A stretch of DNA of 64,000 nt from Steromphala cineraria (taxonomy: Eukaryota; Mollusca; Gastropoda; Trochida; Trochidae), in contig OU744725.1 in the NCBI GenBank assembly GCA_916613615.1, forward strand, positions 66,162,575 through 66,226,574, written 5' to 3'. The notes below the pieces were generated by a model that worked only from the letters and a program-made list of their open reading frames with translations, was not told where the DNA came from and did not search any database. Position 1 is the first letter of the stretch, and the number at the start of each line of letters is the position of its first letter. The position numbers and the translations under genes are program-made. Shown one piece after another: positions 61,027 through 64,000 of the stretch.

Positions 61027-61371
61027 ATTTCAAGTTATGAAAGGTTGATCAAGCCTCTGTTTTGATAAGACCAAATCCGTCGGTTCCGGCAGTATACCCT
61101 GGTGGCGGAAACAATTTGCAGCACAATCCATTTGCATTTTTTAGCAAATGACAACTTTTCTCGCATGAAAAGGGTGGTTCATATCACAATGCATTTGTCA
61201 TGATTCAGTAGCCAAATGATGATTAAAGAACACCGTCGACTGCACAATCAACATTGATTGCCTCTAATCAGGTATCTCCCATTCTACCCGACAGATGAGA
61301 ACTAAATGGCTAATAAGAACAGAGGCTCAAACAACATTTCATGACTTGATCTGCTTCTTTGGTGAGAGATT
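61027..61371. mobile_element. diverged copy of the 9-bp-duplication MITE
   Basis: The left end has lost the outermost CTCTCCCC part (starts GGTTGATCAAGCCTCTGT). The right end reads CATGACTTGATCTGCTTC and GGTGAGAGA. The interior words GGTGGTTCATATCACAAT and GATTGCCTCTAATCAGG match the family. Confidence 0.7.
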
Positions 61372-61618
61372 TCTTCTTCTTCTCAATGTTATTCGTTACA
61401 GGTAAACCGGAAGTATATTTCATAATGGTAAATGTTAAATAGGGTAAATCGGTTCTTTACTAATAGACTTATAGTGTATATTCATTATCAGTAATCTCTT
61501 ATGTAGGTTTGGTAAATACCAGGATATCTAAGATACTCTACGAGTAGTTCCAGATGTATAAGTTACATTATGACCAGTTTATATGAAAAACGCATAGGCA
61601 GGTTTCCAAGAATGTGTC

Positions 61619-61719
61619 TTAAAGGGGCAGTAGCACGTTCATTGAAAATGTTATATTTTTTTTTTCATTTTCCTGACATAACTTGATATTCCCCTTAAAA
61701 CGTGCTATTGCCCCTTTGA
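61619..61719. mobile_element. TTAA MITE, ~100-bp short form
   Basis: TTAA at 61619-61622, with the ends AGGGGCAGTAGCACG and CGTGCTATTGCCCCT. The interior is almost gone; the right TTAA has changed to TTGA. Confidence 0.75.
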
Positions 61720-62770
61720 TAAACTAGGTACTGACAAATATTACCATAAAAACATGTTACAATATTGTAGTTTTTTAATCAATTGATATAAGTTTTGTAT
61801 ATTTGTCAATTTAGATTAAATGTCCTGCGAACGATCGAATAACAGGTTCAACTTTAAATTTAACAAAGGATTCGGTTAAATCTGTTCGTGCATAAATGAC
61901 TTAAAGGGGATTGTATCTGGAATTGAATAGCCACGTGTGTCCATAATTATGTTTATGACATTCTAGGTATTTACATTCTGCTGTTTGTTTCTTTGTTTGT
62001 TTGTTTGTATATTAAGTCTTGGGATATATCTAAATGACGAAATATCAAACAAAAAGAATTCTAACAAACTATTGATCACAGAAAAATAACGGTTTTTTCA
62101 CACCTTTGTTTAACATATTATATAAGTATCACTGGAGTCTTGGTTTCTGTGTATTGTCTGTATCACTCGTGTTGCGTATAGACAAAATTAGGCGAACGAA
62201 AATTTTCACTTTTTATAGCATCGATTTTCCAACCTTTCGTAAATAGAACACTTGAAAGATAATTTAACTAAATTGATAGAGCCATGTGTATTCAAATATC
62301 AATCGCATTCATCCAATTCTGTTAGAGGATAGTTTTACGCAAAAAGTATTGTTATTGATATACTAGAATAGTTTCAATGTGGTACGCTACTTTAACAGAA
62401 TTTTTACTTGCATTAGTTTTCCGAACATCCCTGTCTTTACATAAATTTCCTTTTTAAAGTTGCCTATAGATACGAACTGCTAAATTTACATTTTGGAAAA
62501 GTTTAAATAGCAGCACTTTAATTACTTGATGATTTTTTAAAGTAAAGTTTTTCCTTGAAAGTGAGATATGAGATACTCTTTAAGAGAAATGGCAAAGAGG
62601 ATTTCTTGATATATAATTATTTTTAATTAAGCAGATGAAACAAAAATATCAATAGATTTTAATTTTGGTATGTGTATTGTTATCTGAAATGAAGTATAAA
62701 TCCGACTTCAGGGAAGCTAGGGGAACTATCTCTGACATGGATGAGGGTTTGAGGGTTGAGATACATGTAT

Positions 62771-63134
62771 TTAAAGGGGCAGTAGCATGTTTTTTGACAA
62801 TTTTATATTTTCAATTTTTCACTGATAATTGTACGTTAATGCTAAATATATTACTTTGATAGTGTCAAAAATTTCATAACACAAACCAATTATCCATAGT
62901 CGGAGAACAAATTATTAAGATTCCCATAAAATCCATTGGCAGCCATTTTTGTGTGAACACCTTTAATTCATTTTATGTAAGAAAAGGAATCGCATGACTT
63001 AACTTGACATTATTTTTTTGATTCATTATTGCTTCTTTTAGTTTAGATACATTGTCTTTCGATTGGAACCATTTATTTTCATTTTCCTGACATCACCTTA
63101 TATTCCCCCTAAAAACGTGCTACTGCCCCTTTAA
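62771..63134. mobile_element. TTAA MITE, full form
   Basis: TTAA at 62771-62774 and 63131-63134. AGGGGCAGTAGCATG pairs with CGTGCTACTGCCCCT. Full length, in the opposite orientation to the 24027 copy. Confidence 0.85.
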
Positions 63135-63139
63135 CGTTA

Positions 63140-64000
63140 CTCCTCGAATGCAAGGTATATAAAAAACTGTATCAAAACTTTCTTGTTCCGAGGTTTGAAT
63201 GACCTCAAAAGAGAGGAAAATTTGCTTCTTCACGAGAATGAAACGGTTTATATCTTTTTATATTAGAAAGCAACATAAAGTAACGTCCATTTAATGAGTA
63301 GTATCACACAGCTTAACTATGATATTTCATTAATCGAGAGATGCTTCATTTCATTCCTAGTCTTACGTCAGGGGTAAACAATTAAACAATCAAAAATTTA
63401 AATCTTCATCCCCTAACATTTTAATAGTGAAGGATAAGGCAATTAGCGTGTTCAATCAAAATAGAATGTAGACGATTCAGTTAAATTATAGATGAAACCA
63501 TCTTATTTAGAGAGTGCTCCACGAGATAAGTTATTAAGTCAGTGAATGTGTTTTACGAGATTAATTTTTTTTCCAATTCAATTATTTGAGAATAGATATC
63601 TTGAAATACGTTTTGTTACCAAAAGATAATTTTTGTGATGCAGAGATTGGTTCGATTCAAAATTTTGCACATATTCCAAAATTCATAACGCTTCAAAATT
63701 TGCACCTTCAGCAATAACCGTGTTCATATAGCAATAATTTTCAAATCCTTTTTTAAACACATTTGTATTTTCCGAACAAGTCTTCTACTATAGCACGATA
63801 ACATTATTATCGATCCTTTTTCTTAGCTTACTTCATCACAATTAGTCATAATGTTCATGAAGGAAGCTTGATGTAACGATATCACACCATAGTTTTTGTA
63901 GTAACAGATACATCATGTCTCATTAAGGTAATTGTTTCCGCTTGTTCCTGTCCCATAAAGTGGATGTGTCATCAGTTTACATCAGAGCAATCCTACTGCA
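63140..64000. other. non-coding stretch to the right edge
   Basis: AT-rich, with no supported gene or recognised repeat. Confidence 0.5.

Overview
This is eukaryotic DNA from an animal. Coding sequence is sparse and split by GT-AG introns, the background is AT-rich, and interspersed repeats fill most of the window: DIRS, Penelope-like and non-LTR retroelement remnants, two MITE families, tRNA-derived SINE-like units and palindromic foldbacks. A marine invertebrate fits best. I lean towards a mollusc because of the repeat style, such as the tandem GGAC motif near 45,880, but the sequence does not prove it.

Layout. Positions 1-15236 and 16949-21681 are two direct copies (A and B) of one segmental duplication. 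Each carries a minus-strand gene for a small secreted PAN/Apple-like protein. Copy A runs off the left edge; copy B has its three main coding exons at 18635-16158. A third, diverged paralog lies on the plus strand at 39909-43841. Copy A is split at 3251-12235 by a GC-rich element that copy B lacks. I read this element as a dead DIRS-type tyrosine-recombinase retrotransposon transcribed from the minus strand. It has inverted terminal repeats, an internal complementary region joining both extremities around ACT, and AGT at both outer edges. It also holds frameshifted RNase H-end and recombinase-end motifs, and a gag-like Cys/His motif in three copies. Its interior is rearranged into near-identical duplicated blocks and a 126-bp minisatellite. 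A further 1.4-kb tandem duplication (12366-13790) copied its upstream end together with flanking host DNA.

From 21,950 to 24,695 there is a non-LTR retrotransposon 3' end followed by an array of about 15 copies of a ~147-bp satellite. Around 31,377-32,736 lies a compact four-exon gene for what looks like an amidated, strongly cationic peptide precursor (signal peptide, Arg-rich amphipathic peptide, Gly-Lys-Arg, acidic tail). A second copy of its acidic exon sits on the other strand at 26,950. At 37,290-39,210 there are long palindromes and a tandem array of tRNA-like units. At 48,660-49,790 there is a pyrimidine-only low-complexity tract. At 52,149-53,170 is the last exon of an unrecognised, highly charged protein. 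The remainder (53,250-64,000) is non-coding apart from MITEs, palindromes, a tRNA-like sequence and a few weak open frames.

The genes do not form a pathway. The secreted PAN family and the candidate antimicrobial peptide would both suit extracellular recognition or defence, but that link is inference.
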